DNA of 14,754 nt. It comes from Prasinococcaceae sp. CCMP 1430. Taxonomy: Eukaryota > Prasinodermophyta > Palmophyllophyceae > Prasinococcales > Prasinococcaceae. Under the pieces are notes generated by a model that had not been told where the DNA came from, did no database searches, and worked only from the letters and a program-made list of their open reading frames with translations. The stretch covers positions 46,921-61,674 of the forward strand of contig RQSC01001104.1 in the NCBI GenBank assembly GCA_013416795.1, given 5' to 3'. Both the position numbers and the translations under genes were made by a program. Of this stretch, positions 6,566 through 13,837 are shown piece by piece; within the stretch, counting starts at the first letter, position 1, and the number at the start of each line of letters is the position of its first letter.

Positions 6566-7300
6566 TCAGAGCTCATCGTGCAGATCAGGGTCCTCGCTGA
6601 GGTCCTCGGCGGACAGTGTTCTTGTCGGCGGCGGTGGTGTTGCTGGCGGACCGGGCTCGTCGGAGCTCGGGATGCCCTCGTCCAGCTCCTCTTCGTCTTC
6701 CATACCTACGCCCGTAGCGGCTCCCTCCTTGTCAACTTGCGCTCCCTGTTGAGGCTGCGCTTGCCCCAACATCACGTGTTCCTCGATTTCATCGCGGGCC
6801 CCTCCTCCTTCACCGCACGCGCACGTCGCGTGCTGCGACTCTTGGTAAGCGTCACATCCGCTGTCTGCGACCACCAGCGCGTACTCAGCGGCGTCCGCCT
6901 TGCACGCGCGCTTCTTATGCCCCGGCAGCACGCGTGTGCACAGCTTGGTGAGACACTGCGAGAGTTTGCGATCGCAGGCACTCCTGTCGCTGCCGCAAAC
7001 GCCGTAGCACTGCCCGTGGTCCTCGCAGCAGCGGTCAAACGAGTACGGCGACAGCACGCCGGCGCTGCCCCCTTGGGACGCGCCACCCTCGCCGGCCACG
7101 CCGAGGCATCGCACCCGCGCGGCATCGCCGCGCTCCCCGGCCACGCGCGGCACTGGCCGTGAGCCATCCGCGCACTCCCATGTGCATGCCCCGCCTCCCG
7201 TCGCCCCCGCGCCCGCCCCCCTGAGGACGGCCGCGCCCGCCATCAGCGTCAGCGCAACGGCGGCGGCCCGCGCCGGGCGGCCGATCCTCTCCCCCACCAT
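6566..7300 (-). CDS. Group XII-like secretory phospholipase A2 with a C-terminal HDEL
   Basis: The product has 244 residues. A hydrophobic N-terminal segment (about 10-27) suggests a signal peptide. The body matches group XII sPLA2 (PLA2G12 family): CTWECADGSRPVPR (39-52), then CCEDHGQCYGVCG (91-103), CD..LSQCLTKLC (109-121), and a C-terminal CDAYQESQHATCAC (149-162). Fourteen cysteines are present, an even number that fits disulphides. These enzymes cleave the sn-2 ester of phospholipids using a His and a Ca2+-binding Asp. The His is kept (H95), but the adjacent Asp49-equivalent is Gly (G96, codon GGG at 7015-7013), so ordinary Ca2+-dependent catalysis is doubtful. After the domain comes an acidic, Pro-rich tail of about 80 residues ending exactly in HDEL, the ER-retrieval signal, so the predicted site is the ER lumen. 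The ATG at 7300 was chosen because it places the hydrophobic segment at the N-terminus. Confidence 0.88.
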   Translation of the reverse strand: MVGERIGRPARAAAVALTLMAGAAVLRGAGAGATGGGACTWECADGSRPVPRVAGERGDAARVRCLGVAGEGGASQGGSAGVLSPYSFDRCCEDHGQCYGVCGSDRSACDRKLSQCLTKLCTRVLPGHKKRACKADAAEYALVVADSGCDAYQESQHATCACGEGGGARDEIEEHVMLGQAQPQQGAQVDKEGAATGVGMEDEEELDEGIPSSDEPGPPATPPPPTRTLSAEDLSEDPDLHDEL

Positions 7301-7562
7301 CGCCGCTCCCGCAGCCTCGGAGGCAACCTCAGGCCCACCCTCAACAGCCTCCCCACCCCCACACACCCAATCCCCCTCCGCCGCCGCCGCCGCCGCCGCG
7401 TGTGGCTGCCCGCAGTGGCGGGCGCAGCCACGCACACCGCCCCCGGGCAGTCTCGGGTTCCCCGCATGCCATACGTGTGTATTTTCCAACCAACGTCGCG
7501 TGACAACAGACGTTCGTACAGAACAGTCGTGCGTATTGGATTCGTGCAACGTTGTCGGTGCA

Positions 7563-7584
7563 GGGCGCCAGCGGGGCGCCAGCG
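7563..7584. repeat. Tandem 11-bp duplication in the kinase leader
   Basis: GGGCGCCAGCG occurs twice in direct tandem (7563-7573, 7574-7584), followed by a partial third start (GGG). It probably lies in the 5' UTR or promoter of the histidine-kinase gene. Confidence 0.8.
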
Positions 7585-7596
7585 GGGTGGCAGTGC

Positions 7597-7615
7597 GCGC
7601 GCCCTGCGGGCGCGC
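7597..7615 (+). promoter_or_regulatory. GC hairpin upstream of the histidine-kinase start
   Basis: GCGCGCCC and GGGCGCGC form an 8-bp stem around a 3-nt loop, 53 nt before the ATG. If transcribed it would be a stable leader hairpin. No ligand-binding or regulatory class is recognisable. Confidence 0.4.
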
Positions 7616-7668
7616 ACAGGGCCGCCGGCGTGGCGAGGGCGGGCAGAGGTGGCAGAGGGGCGCCTGCG

Positions 7669-9954
7669 ATGCCGCGAGCGAGTCCGTTCGCGAGCCCGCC
7701 TCCCAGCCCGCCGCGGCACGGGGGCGCAGCTGGCGGCCGCCGGAGTGGGGAGCGGCCCACACCCAAGACATGGACGGAGCAATCTTTTGAGCTCGCAGGG
7801 AGCGCCAAGGCGGAAGCGCGCGGCTCGGACAGCGCGCACTGGTGCTGGGCGCGCTTCAGCGGTACCGGCAGTGGCGGAGCGGCGCGTGGAGGTCCGCGGC
7901 GCGAGCAGAAGGAGCGGGGCGAACGCCCGAAGGGCGGCAACGGCGGGCTGCGCACGCGCGCGGTGGGTACGAAGAGGAAGTCGGTCCTCTGGCTTTCGGT
8001 GACAACACTGCTCGTCGCCATGCTGTTGCTCGTGCGCGCGGAAATGCTGCCCGCGCGCACGATGACTGCCACGAGGGCCGCGTGTTTCTCGGCCATGTGC
8101 GCTGTTTTTCTTTCGCACGACGCAATCAACCGCCTAATCGGCCAGCGCTTTGACGACGAGGCCATGGAGCGGCGCTTCACAGATGAACGCGTCGGCTACG
8201 CGCGCACCGCGGCGGAAGGCACCGCGTTGATGCTGCAACTAGGCTTTGGGACATTGGAGGGCTCGCTGGTCTTCCGACCCACGCTGGGCTATGCGGCAGT
8301 GGCTGGGCTCAATGCCATCATCATGTACACGTATCGTGACATCCTTCGCAGCCCAGCCGCAGCCCCGGCTAGGCCGTATGGCCTGTCGCTAGCTTGGCTC
8401 GGCTCGATGACATGGGTAGACTGGACGCGGTCTGTTTTGTACATTTGGCTTCCGATCTACGCTACGGCCATACAGACAGAACGGTGGTTGCAGAGCGAAC
8501 AGTACGCGCTGATGTACCAAGTCGCGATACCGATCACGATGCTTGTCATACCTGGCGTGACGATCGCCGACCACTTGGGCAACGTGCTCAACTTTCTAGG
8601 TTTCTTTGCACCCTACCACTGGCGAAGGTATACCTTCTGGGGACCTCTGCTTGGCATGAACCTCATGATGCTGCTGTACCGGCGAGCCGAGAGGGAATGC
8701 TTCCGGCGCGAGTCAGCGGCCAACGCGCAGCTCTCGCGCGCGCTGCGGTTTTTGAGCCACGAAGTGAGAAACCAGGTTGGGCCCTGTAGTTCCATCATTG
8801 CGGCACAACAATTCAACAACCCGGACGACCAACGCGCGCTACTGCTTGCGCTGGGGTCTGTGAATGGCATCCTGAGCAACGTCCTGCTCATGGCGCAACT
8901 GGACGACGAGAAGGCGCCTGTGAGCTTCCCGAGGCGCATTTTCCGCCTTCGCGACTGGATGGATGTGACGGCCGCGATCGGCCAACAAAATGTGCGGGAC
9001 GGCGTGGAATTCTTGCTTGCCGCTGGCGATAGCGACATCGCCGAGCAGTGGGTGCTTGGCGCGCTGCCGGCGCTGACACAGGTGGTAAGCAACGTGCTGA
9101 GCAACGCTTGCAAGTTCACATCGGAGGGGGCTGTGGTGCTCAGTTGGACCTTCGTGGAGGCGCTGGTTGCCCATGAGGACGGTGCTAAGGACAGGCGCTC
9201 CAGCGGGGACGACTCAGTCGTCATGAATATAGAAGTGGTGTGCGAGGACACGGGGTGTGGCATCCCACAAGAGAAGCTGCCTGGGCTTCTTGGACACTTC
9301 GGCCAGGTGCAGTCCGGTGACCCGGCACGTCACGAGGGCACGGGGCTAGGCATGCCGCTCGCAAAGCGATTGTTGGAGAGAATGGGCGGGACTTTCGAAG
9401 TGCGCTCGCAGGTTGGCGTGGGCACGACGGTTCGCATGACTGTCAGCCTGCCTGCTAGGCGCCCTGAGACGGACGCAGCCGCCGACGCGGCGGGCGGCGG
9501 CGCACTCATCGCGCGACTGCTCAGCCGCATACATTTGCCGCGCGACCTGACTAAAGACGTGCTGGCCGTGGACGACTCGCGGCTCTGCCGCATGGTTTAT
9601 GAGCGCGCCTGCCGTCAGAAGGGCTTGACGGTAGCGCTGGCTGGCGATGGCATCGAGGCGGTGCAGCGCGTGCAGGATGGGGAGAAGTTCGGTCTGGTTA
9701 TCCTCGACCACGACATGCCGCAGATGGACGGCCTCAACGCGGCGGCGGCCTGCCGCGCGGCCGGCTATTGCGGCGTGATGATCATGGTGACAGGCAACGA
9801 ATACACGGACAGGGAGCGCGAAAACCGCTGCAAGCGATGCGGTCTGGACCATATCTTCACAAAGGGTGACGTGCCAGGCATCAACGGCCTGCTCGATGCC
9901 TGGGGCGATCGCCGACAGCGGCAGGAGGGCGCGGGAGCGGGAGAGGCGCAATGA
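7669..9954 (+). CDS. Membrane-anchored hybrid histidine kinase with C-terminal receiver
   Basis: The product has 761 residues and is intronless. A disordered basic N-terminus of about 100 residues precedes roughly six hydrophobic segments (about 105-122, 137-150, 205-221, 255-268, 284-313 and 323-337), so it should be an integral membrane sensor. A kinase core follows. The H-box FLSHEVRNQVGP (361-372) has phospho-acceptor H364. The N-box is QVVSNVLSNACKFT (471-484), G1 is EDTGCGIP (526-533), the F-box FGQV (544-547) and G2 GTGLGMPLAKRL (557-568). The receiver spans about 628-745, with acidic pair D635/D636, phospho-acceptor D680 in LDHDMPQMDG, T708 and K732. All residues needed for autophosphorylation and phosphotransfer look intact. 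The H-box has Gln where Pro is usual. No GAF, PAS or CHASE sensor was recognised, so the membrane domain itself is the likely sensor. No Hpt domain is present, so a separate phosphotransfer partner would be needed. It converges on the RAP gene with 26 nt between stops. Confidence 0.93.
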   Translation: MPRASPFASPPPSPPRHGGAAGGRRSGERPTPKTWTEQSFELAGSAKAEARGSDSAHWCWARFSGTGSGGAARGGPRREQKERGERPKGGNGGLRTRAVGTKRKSVLWLSVTTLLVAMLLLVRAEMLPARTMTATRAACFSAMCAVFLSHDAINRLIGQRFDDEAMERRFTDERVGYARTAAEGTALMLQLGFGTLEGSLVFRPTLGYAAVAGLNAIIMYTYRDILRSPAAAPARPYGLSLAWLGSMTWVDWTRSVLYIWLPIYATAIQTERWLQSEQYALMYQVAIPITMLVIPGVTIADHLGNVLNFLGFFAPYHWRRYTFWGPLLGMNLMMLLYRRAERECFRRESAANAQLSRALRFLSHEVRNQVGPCSSIIAAQQFNNPDDQRALLLALGSVNGILSNVLLMAQLDDEKAPVSFPRRIFRLRDWMDVTAAIGQQNVRDGVEFLLAAGDSDIAEQWVLGALPALTQVVSNVLSNACKFTSEGAVVLSWTFVEALVAHEDGAKDRRSSGDDSVVMNIEVVCEDTGCGIPQEKLPGLLGHFGQVQSGDPARHEGTGLGMPLAKRLLERMGGTFEVRSQVGVGTTVRMTVSLPARRPETDAAADAAGGGALIARLLSRIHLPRDLTKDVLAVDDSRLCRMVYERACRQKGLTVALAGDGIEAVQRVQDGEKFGLVILDHDMPQMDGLNAAAACRAAGYCGVMIMVTGNEYTDRERENRCKRCGLDHIFTKGDVPGINGLLDAWGDRRQRQEGAGAGEAQ

Positions 9955-9980
9955 TACGTTTGGTGACAAAATTCAATTCA

Positions 9981-11741
9981 TTACTTTCCGGCTCGAACGG
10001 CAGCGAGCTTGCGCTTGAGGGCCTCAACTTGGTCACCTCTCGTGGGCATGCTCAGGAGCTCCGTCCAGCCGACACGCACGACGCGATATCCCATTGCGCT
10101 CATGACGCGAGTCGTCAGCCGCGTGGGGCCAGTTTCTCGTGAGCCATCAGCAGTGAAGTGTGATGGGCCGTCGACTTCGACAGCGACGGCTGGCTCAGAT
10201 TCTCCCTGGACGCTCGGGCGCGGGAGCACGAGCATGTCCGCCCTCAGCCCACCGACGCCTGTCGGCGTCGCGAGCAGAGACTCAAGCTCGACTCGCTCTC
10301 CTAGGCGCTCTAGCGCGAGCTGCACTTCCTTGGCTGCCGAACTGACAGTCACGTCTGAGGCGTCGAAGGCAGCGCGCGCGCCTTGTAGCGCGACCGGTGG
10401 CAGCCTCGAGCATAGCTCGGCACCGTACTCGCCGCCAACCGTGTCGAGAGCTGTGAGCATCTGCCAAACCTGCTGCAGCTCCCTCTTCTTGGCACTCGCC
10501 CACACCACAGGCTCAAGTCCGCACATCCTATCCCAGAGCGCGCCGAAGGCTGGCGAGTTGTGCTCGTCGGCGACCACCAGCGCCCATCCACACGATGCGA
10601 GCTCTGACAGGCCGTAGTTCTCCAGGGACAGGGCACCTTCGCCAGGGCTGTCCCTCCAGTGGTAGCTCAGCACCTGCAAAAGGGGGACAAGTTCGTCTTG
10701 GCCGCCCTCAGCATCGGCGTGGCCTTCGTCGCCCCTGGCATCATTGTTCCCCATGGTGGCCAGCGCCCAGAGCGCCGCAGAGAGCGCCTCGGGACGCAGC
10801 TCCGACGCGCCTTGCATGGCGATCTTCTCCGCAGCAGTCGCATATAGCCGGGGGCAATCAATGCGCAGTTTGGCGAACACGTACAGCAGATTCGCGAGAG
10901 CCTCCTCTGAGAGAGACACAGAGTATGGACCACCCAGCGAGTCGGCCGCGGCAGCTGCAAGCTCTTGCAGGTCGTCTGCGTACCTCAGGCCAACCCGCTC
11001 GCCCGCAAGCAGGTGGGCCTTGGCAGCTGACGCAAGCTCGGACGCTGGGGCCTGCGCGCCCGCGTCGATGAGCCGCCTCGTGGCAGCCCGGAAGTTCTCA
11101 GTGCTAACCAGCGCGAGGCGCTCTTGCTGCCGCGCTGCGGCTGTGCCCGCGTTGGCGCCAGCCTCACTGACAGCGTACGCTAGACCCGTGCCGACGTTGT
11201 CGAGATGCAGCCGCGTGCTCGCCAGCCGCACAGCCTCCAACGGCGTCCCCGCGTATCCAAGGTGGAAGCGCACCTCGCCTGGGGTTTCAAGGCGCGCAAG
11301 AGGAGCGGCACCGCGCTTTTCGGCGGCCTTGGCGCGCCGCTCACGTTGGCGTTGGCGCCTGGTTTCGGCCGCTTCCATTCGCTCGCGCCGGCGCTGCCGT
11401 TTCTGCCGGCGCATGGCATTTGGCTTGTGCTTTGTTGCCTCCGCGTCGGCACGGCGCTCCGCGAGCCGCGCCTCTGCGCGCGCGCGAGCGTCTGCTGCAA
11501 GCGAGTACTCCGGAGTGCTCGCCACCCGAGAGTACTCGCCCACGCGGGGCTCACGCGCGTTGAGGGAAATCCCGACACCTGCAGCCGCCGCCGCCGGAGG
11601 GGTTGAGCCACCGTCTCCCTCGCTCTCCACGTCGCCAACGCCAGCGGCGCGCGCGCGCGGCTGCACGCGCCGCGCCCCGCGCGTGTCCGCGCGCGCAGCG
11701 CACGCTTGAGGGTGCCCAACACGCGCACACGCGAACGCCAT
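9981..11741 (-). CDS. RAP-domain protein with OPR-like helical repeats, probably organellar RNA-binding
   Basis: The product has 586 residues and is intronless. The C-terminal domain (about 519-575) begins VAVEVDGPSHF, has a conserved RLTTRVMSAMGYRVVRVGW core, and is a typical RAP domain, a restriction-endonuclease-like fold found in FASTK and octotricopeptide proteins that act on mitochondrial or plastid RNA. Upstream are helical repeats of OPR/FASTK character, for example EALANLLYVFAKLRID and EALSAALWALATMGN (about 290-345) and LSELASCGWALVVAD. An Arg-rich helix lies at about 105-150. The N-terminus (MAFACARVGH, then Arg/Ala-rich with few acidic residues) resembles a mitochondrial presequence more than a signal peptide, so mitochondrial targeting is a cautious guess. 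A specific RNA target cannot be read from sequence. The ATG was chosen over an in-frame GTG 30 nt upstream. Confidence 0.9.
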   Translation of the reverse strand: MAFACARVGHPQACAARADTRGARRVQPRARAAGVGDVESEGDGGSTPPAAAAAGVGISLNAREPRVGEYSRVASTPEYSLAADARARAEARLAERRADAEATKHKPNAMRRQKRQRRRERMEAAETRRQRQRERRAKAAEKRGAAPLARLETPGEVRFHLGYAGTPLEAVRLASTRLHLDNVGTGLAYAVSEAGANAGTAAARQQERLALVSTENFRAATRRLIDAGAQAPASELASAAKAHLLAGERVGLRYADDLQELAAAAADSLGGPYSVSLSEEALANLLYVFAKLRIDCPRLYATAAEKIAMQGASELRPEALSAALWALATMGNNDARGDEGHADAEGGQDELVPLLQVLSYHWRDSPGEGALSLENYGLSELASCGWALVVADEHNSPAFGALWDRMCGLEPVVWASAKKRELQQVWQMLTALDTVGGEYGAELCSRLPPVALQGARAAFDASDVTVSSAAKEVQLALERLGERVELESLLATPTGVGGLRADMLVLPRPSVQGESEPAVAVEVDGPSHFTADGSRETGPTRLTTRVMSAMGYRVVRVGWTELLSMPTRGDQVEALKRKLAAVRAGK

Positions 11742-12506
11742 AGTCCAAGCGCGGAGGGCGCGTACACGCACGCGTGTGTTGCGCCGGGGCTTCGGGAAAG
11801 GCGGCGCTCACCGCTTCACCCCCACCCCCTGGCCGCCCGAAAGGCGCGCCCAGCGCTGGCGCGCGCTCCCGCGCGGCGCGCGTGCCGTGGCCGCGCGAGC
11901 GAGCGTGCGTCGTCGGGCGCCTGGCCCCGCACCTGCCCCTCCCCACCTTACCACCCCGAGCCCGCCGCCACGCCACCGCCGCGCCGTGGCGCCGGGCTGT
12001 GGCGTGCCGGGGCGCGGCACCGCCCCACGCGAGCACGACCCGCGAGGGTAGGGGAGTGAGCACATTCGGGATGCATTCGTCCGTTGGACTAATACCCTAA
12101 CATAAACCCGAACTCCGGTCGCATACCCACATATGAAAAGTAATTGGATGCCTCGCGGGTATGTTAGGGTACATCCGGCGGCTGCGCCGCTTTTCGCGCC
12201 AACCGGGCGAGGGCTTCGGGTGTGGGCGCACGCGCAGCCGCCGCCGCGGGCCACCACACCGCGCGCGTGCAGGCACGCCTCTCTCCCCGCGCCGTCCACC
12301 CCCATCGCTCGCTCGCTTGGCAAGACCTCTACCAAGCACCGCCGTAGGCGCCCCCGACCTTGTTGCCGTCGCTGCCTCCGCACCCGGCGCGCACCTGCCA
12401 GCCCCGGCGCGGGGCGGGGGAGGCAGAGGCAGGGCACAGTGTGTGCGCTCGGCGTGCGCCGAGGCCGCCGAGGGCACCGTCAGGGACGCGCGTGCGGCGT
12501 GGCATC
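11742..12506. promoter_or_regulatory. Divergent promoter region between the RAP and NusG-like genes
   Basis: This is a 765-nt spacer. C-runs between 11819 and 11963 are G-runs on the RAP coding strand. An AT-richer centre (about 12057-12165) contains ATTCGT at 12075 and an inverted-repeat element (12093-12171). G-runs at 12411-12420 and 12432 are on the NusG-like coding strand. No protein gene is supported. An upstream exon encoding an organelle-targeting leader for the NusG-like protein could lie in the right part, where several CAG acceptor-like sites occur (for example near 12404 and 12483), but I cannot define one. Confidence 0.5.
12093..12171. mobile_element. Small inverted-repeat element flanked by TA (MITE-like or regulatory)
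   Basis: TACCCTAACATA (12093-12104) is exactly reverse-complementary to 12160-12171; a further CCCG/CGGG pair continues the stem after a two-base bulge. The whole is 79 nt and begins and ends in TA, as expected for a mariner-type target duplication. It is much richer in A/T than its surroundings. An internal CATACCCAC (12122-12130) can pair instead with GCGGGTATG near 12154-12162, giving an alternative fold. With only one copy in the window it could equally be a promoter palindrome. Confidence 0.4.
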
Positions 12507-13649
12507 ATGCAAGCGCTGAGGGCGCCGGCCAGGTGCTCGCTTTTCGACAAGGGGGATGCCTTGTCAGGGGGCGGCGCGACGCGTCGTCGCCGACGCGGTG
12601 GTGGGAGCGGGACAGGCAATGCTGGCAGGGGCGCGGCGCAGCGCCAGCAGGAGGAGCGCGGAGCCAAGCGCGAGTACGCCGATAGCCGCGAGGCAGAGGC
12701 GCGCTGGTACGCCGTCCAGACGCAAATGGGGCGCCAGGACGACATCGAGCGCTTCGCGCGCCAGAAGGACGTCGTTGCGCTCGGCGGATTCGAGTGCCAC
12801 ACTCCGATGCTCACTCAGTACACCCGCACGTCGAAGGGCTTGCTCTCAGAACGCAAGGTGCCTGTGACGGCCGGAATGTCCATCATTAAGTTCAAGTACA
12901 GGTACGGCCTGCGCTCGCGCGGCGTGTCCTCGCACGGGCGGGAGGTCCCTGACGAGGCCGGCGGCCGTGGCCGCCCCAGCCCTTATGCACGCCATCGCGC
13001 CTGCTACCCTGTGCCACGCGCATACCCGCCCGCGCTGACACCGCTCGCGACGGCGACTCGGCAGCCGCGAGATGATGTTTCTCATCGGCCAATCCAAGCT
13101 ATTCGTCCGCTTCCTGAGCCGCAAGACGACCTGGTCCACCTCGAGCATGAACATGAAAGTCATCGATGCCGACACCGACCCGGGTGAGCCACTGACACAG
13201 GAGGAGGTGGACTGGATGTTCAGGAGCGAGGAGCAGGATGGCGGGGAGTACACATCCATGACAGAGCGCGGCAGAGATCCCAACGAGGTGATCAAGGTGA
13301 GTATGCTAGAGCACAGGCGTGCATGGTGGAGAAGAGGCGAAAGGCGGCGACATTGTGCGATTGCTGGCGTCGCCTTCCTGATCCTAACGTGCCGCTGCAT
13401 CGCGCGAATGCCTGCCACACTCATGCGCCGTGGCTCTCGTCGTCGTCGCCGCTCGGCGCCATGCAGACCGGCCTCGAGACGAACGACCTCGTTGAGGTGA
13501 TTGCTGACGGCCCCTTCAAGGGCTTTGAGGGGCACGTGGTGGAGATCCTCGATGACGAGAGGCTCATCATCTCGCTGAGCGTCTTCGGCAAGGACACTCC
13601 CATGGAGATGGCCAAGGCGCACGTCAAGCAGCTCGCCGTGGGGCAGTGA
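12507..13649 (+). CDS. nusG: NusG-type transcription factor (NGN + KOW), nuclear-encoded, three exons
   Basis: Exons 12507-12901, 13065-13296 and 13467-13649 give 269 residues. NusG binds RNA polymerase and modulates pausing and termination. A bacterial-type copy with spliceosomal introns is most simply a nuclear-encoded plastid (or mitochondrial) factor, as in plant NusG-like proteins. The NGN domain begins RWYAVQTQMGRQDDIERF (66-83), passes SERKVPVTAG (114-123) and continues across intron 1 as KYSREMMFLIGQSKLFVRFLS. EPLTQEEVDWMF (173-184) matches the NGN end. The KOW domain in exon 3 is very clear: DLVEVIADGPFKGFEGHVVEIL, then SLSVFGKDTPMEM. N-terminal residues 25-65 are Arg/Gly-rich. No signal or transit peptide is seen from this ATG, so a 5' exon may be missing. 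An insert of about 20 acidic or polar residues joins NGN to KOW. Confidence 0.88.
12902..13064 (+). other. Intron 1 of the NusG-like gene (163 nt)
   Basis: The donor is TACAG|GTACGG and the acceptor CGGCAG|C, in phase 2. Its length is not a multiple of three. Splicing joins ...IIKFKY to SREMMFLIGQS, continuing the NGN domain. Confidence 0.78.
13297..13466 (+). other. Intron 2 of the NusG-like gene (170 nt)
   Basis: The donor is the strong consensus AAG|GTGAGT and the acceptor ATGCAG|ACC, in phase 0. Joining gives NEVIKTGLETNDLVEVIADG, running into the KOW domain. It contains in-frame stop codons if retained or is out of frame with exon 3. Confidence 0.88.
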
Positions 13650-13787
13650 GTGCGCGCAGACGCTGGTACCGGCGGCAGCAGCACGGGAGGCTTGGTGATC
13701 GACCTCTGGCAGCCCTTCGCACCAGCAAGCTCGAGCGTTGCGGCAGCGGCAGCGGCAACGACAGGGACGAGCGCGCGCACGGCAGTT

Positions 13788-13795
13788 GTAAATAT
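13788..13795. terminator. A/T island in the fourth convergent spacer
   Basis: GTAAATAT lies in the 188-nt spacer between the NusG-like stop (13649) and the methyltransferase stop (13838). A second A/T-rich patch follows at about 13820-13840. It resembles the AAATTT-containing sites in the other convergent spacers but is not a perfect palindrome. Confidence 0.25.
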
Positions 13796-13837
13796 GGCTC
13801 ATCCTCACACGCCGCCTGCCTTATTATGTGTTTTCTC

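Larger units (their letters stand above)
7301..7668. promoter_or_regulatory. Divergent promoter region between the PLA2 and histidine-kinase genes
   Basis: This is a 368-nt spacer with no supported gene. Six C-runs at 7334-7376 are G-runs on the PLA2 coding strand. A CCG trinucleotide run follows (about 7378-7400). The centre (about 7465-7555) is near 50% A/T and holds ATTCGT at 7540 and the palindrome CAACGTTG at 7547-7554. The right side (7563-7660) has eight G-runs on the kinase coding strand. The order C-runs, AT-rich centre, G-runs suggests one bidirectional promoter with two skewed leaders. Confidence 0.55.

Noticed and set aside
10744-11709. 321-codon plus-strand frame opposite the RAP gene
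   Set aside because: Ala/Ser/Arg-rich shadow; the minus strand has a recognisable RAP domain and repeats.
12093-12171. CCCTAA/TTAGGG as a telomeric repeat
   Set aside because: Only one unit on each arm, in inverted orientation, inside a gene-rich region; it is part of the inverted repeat.
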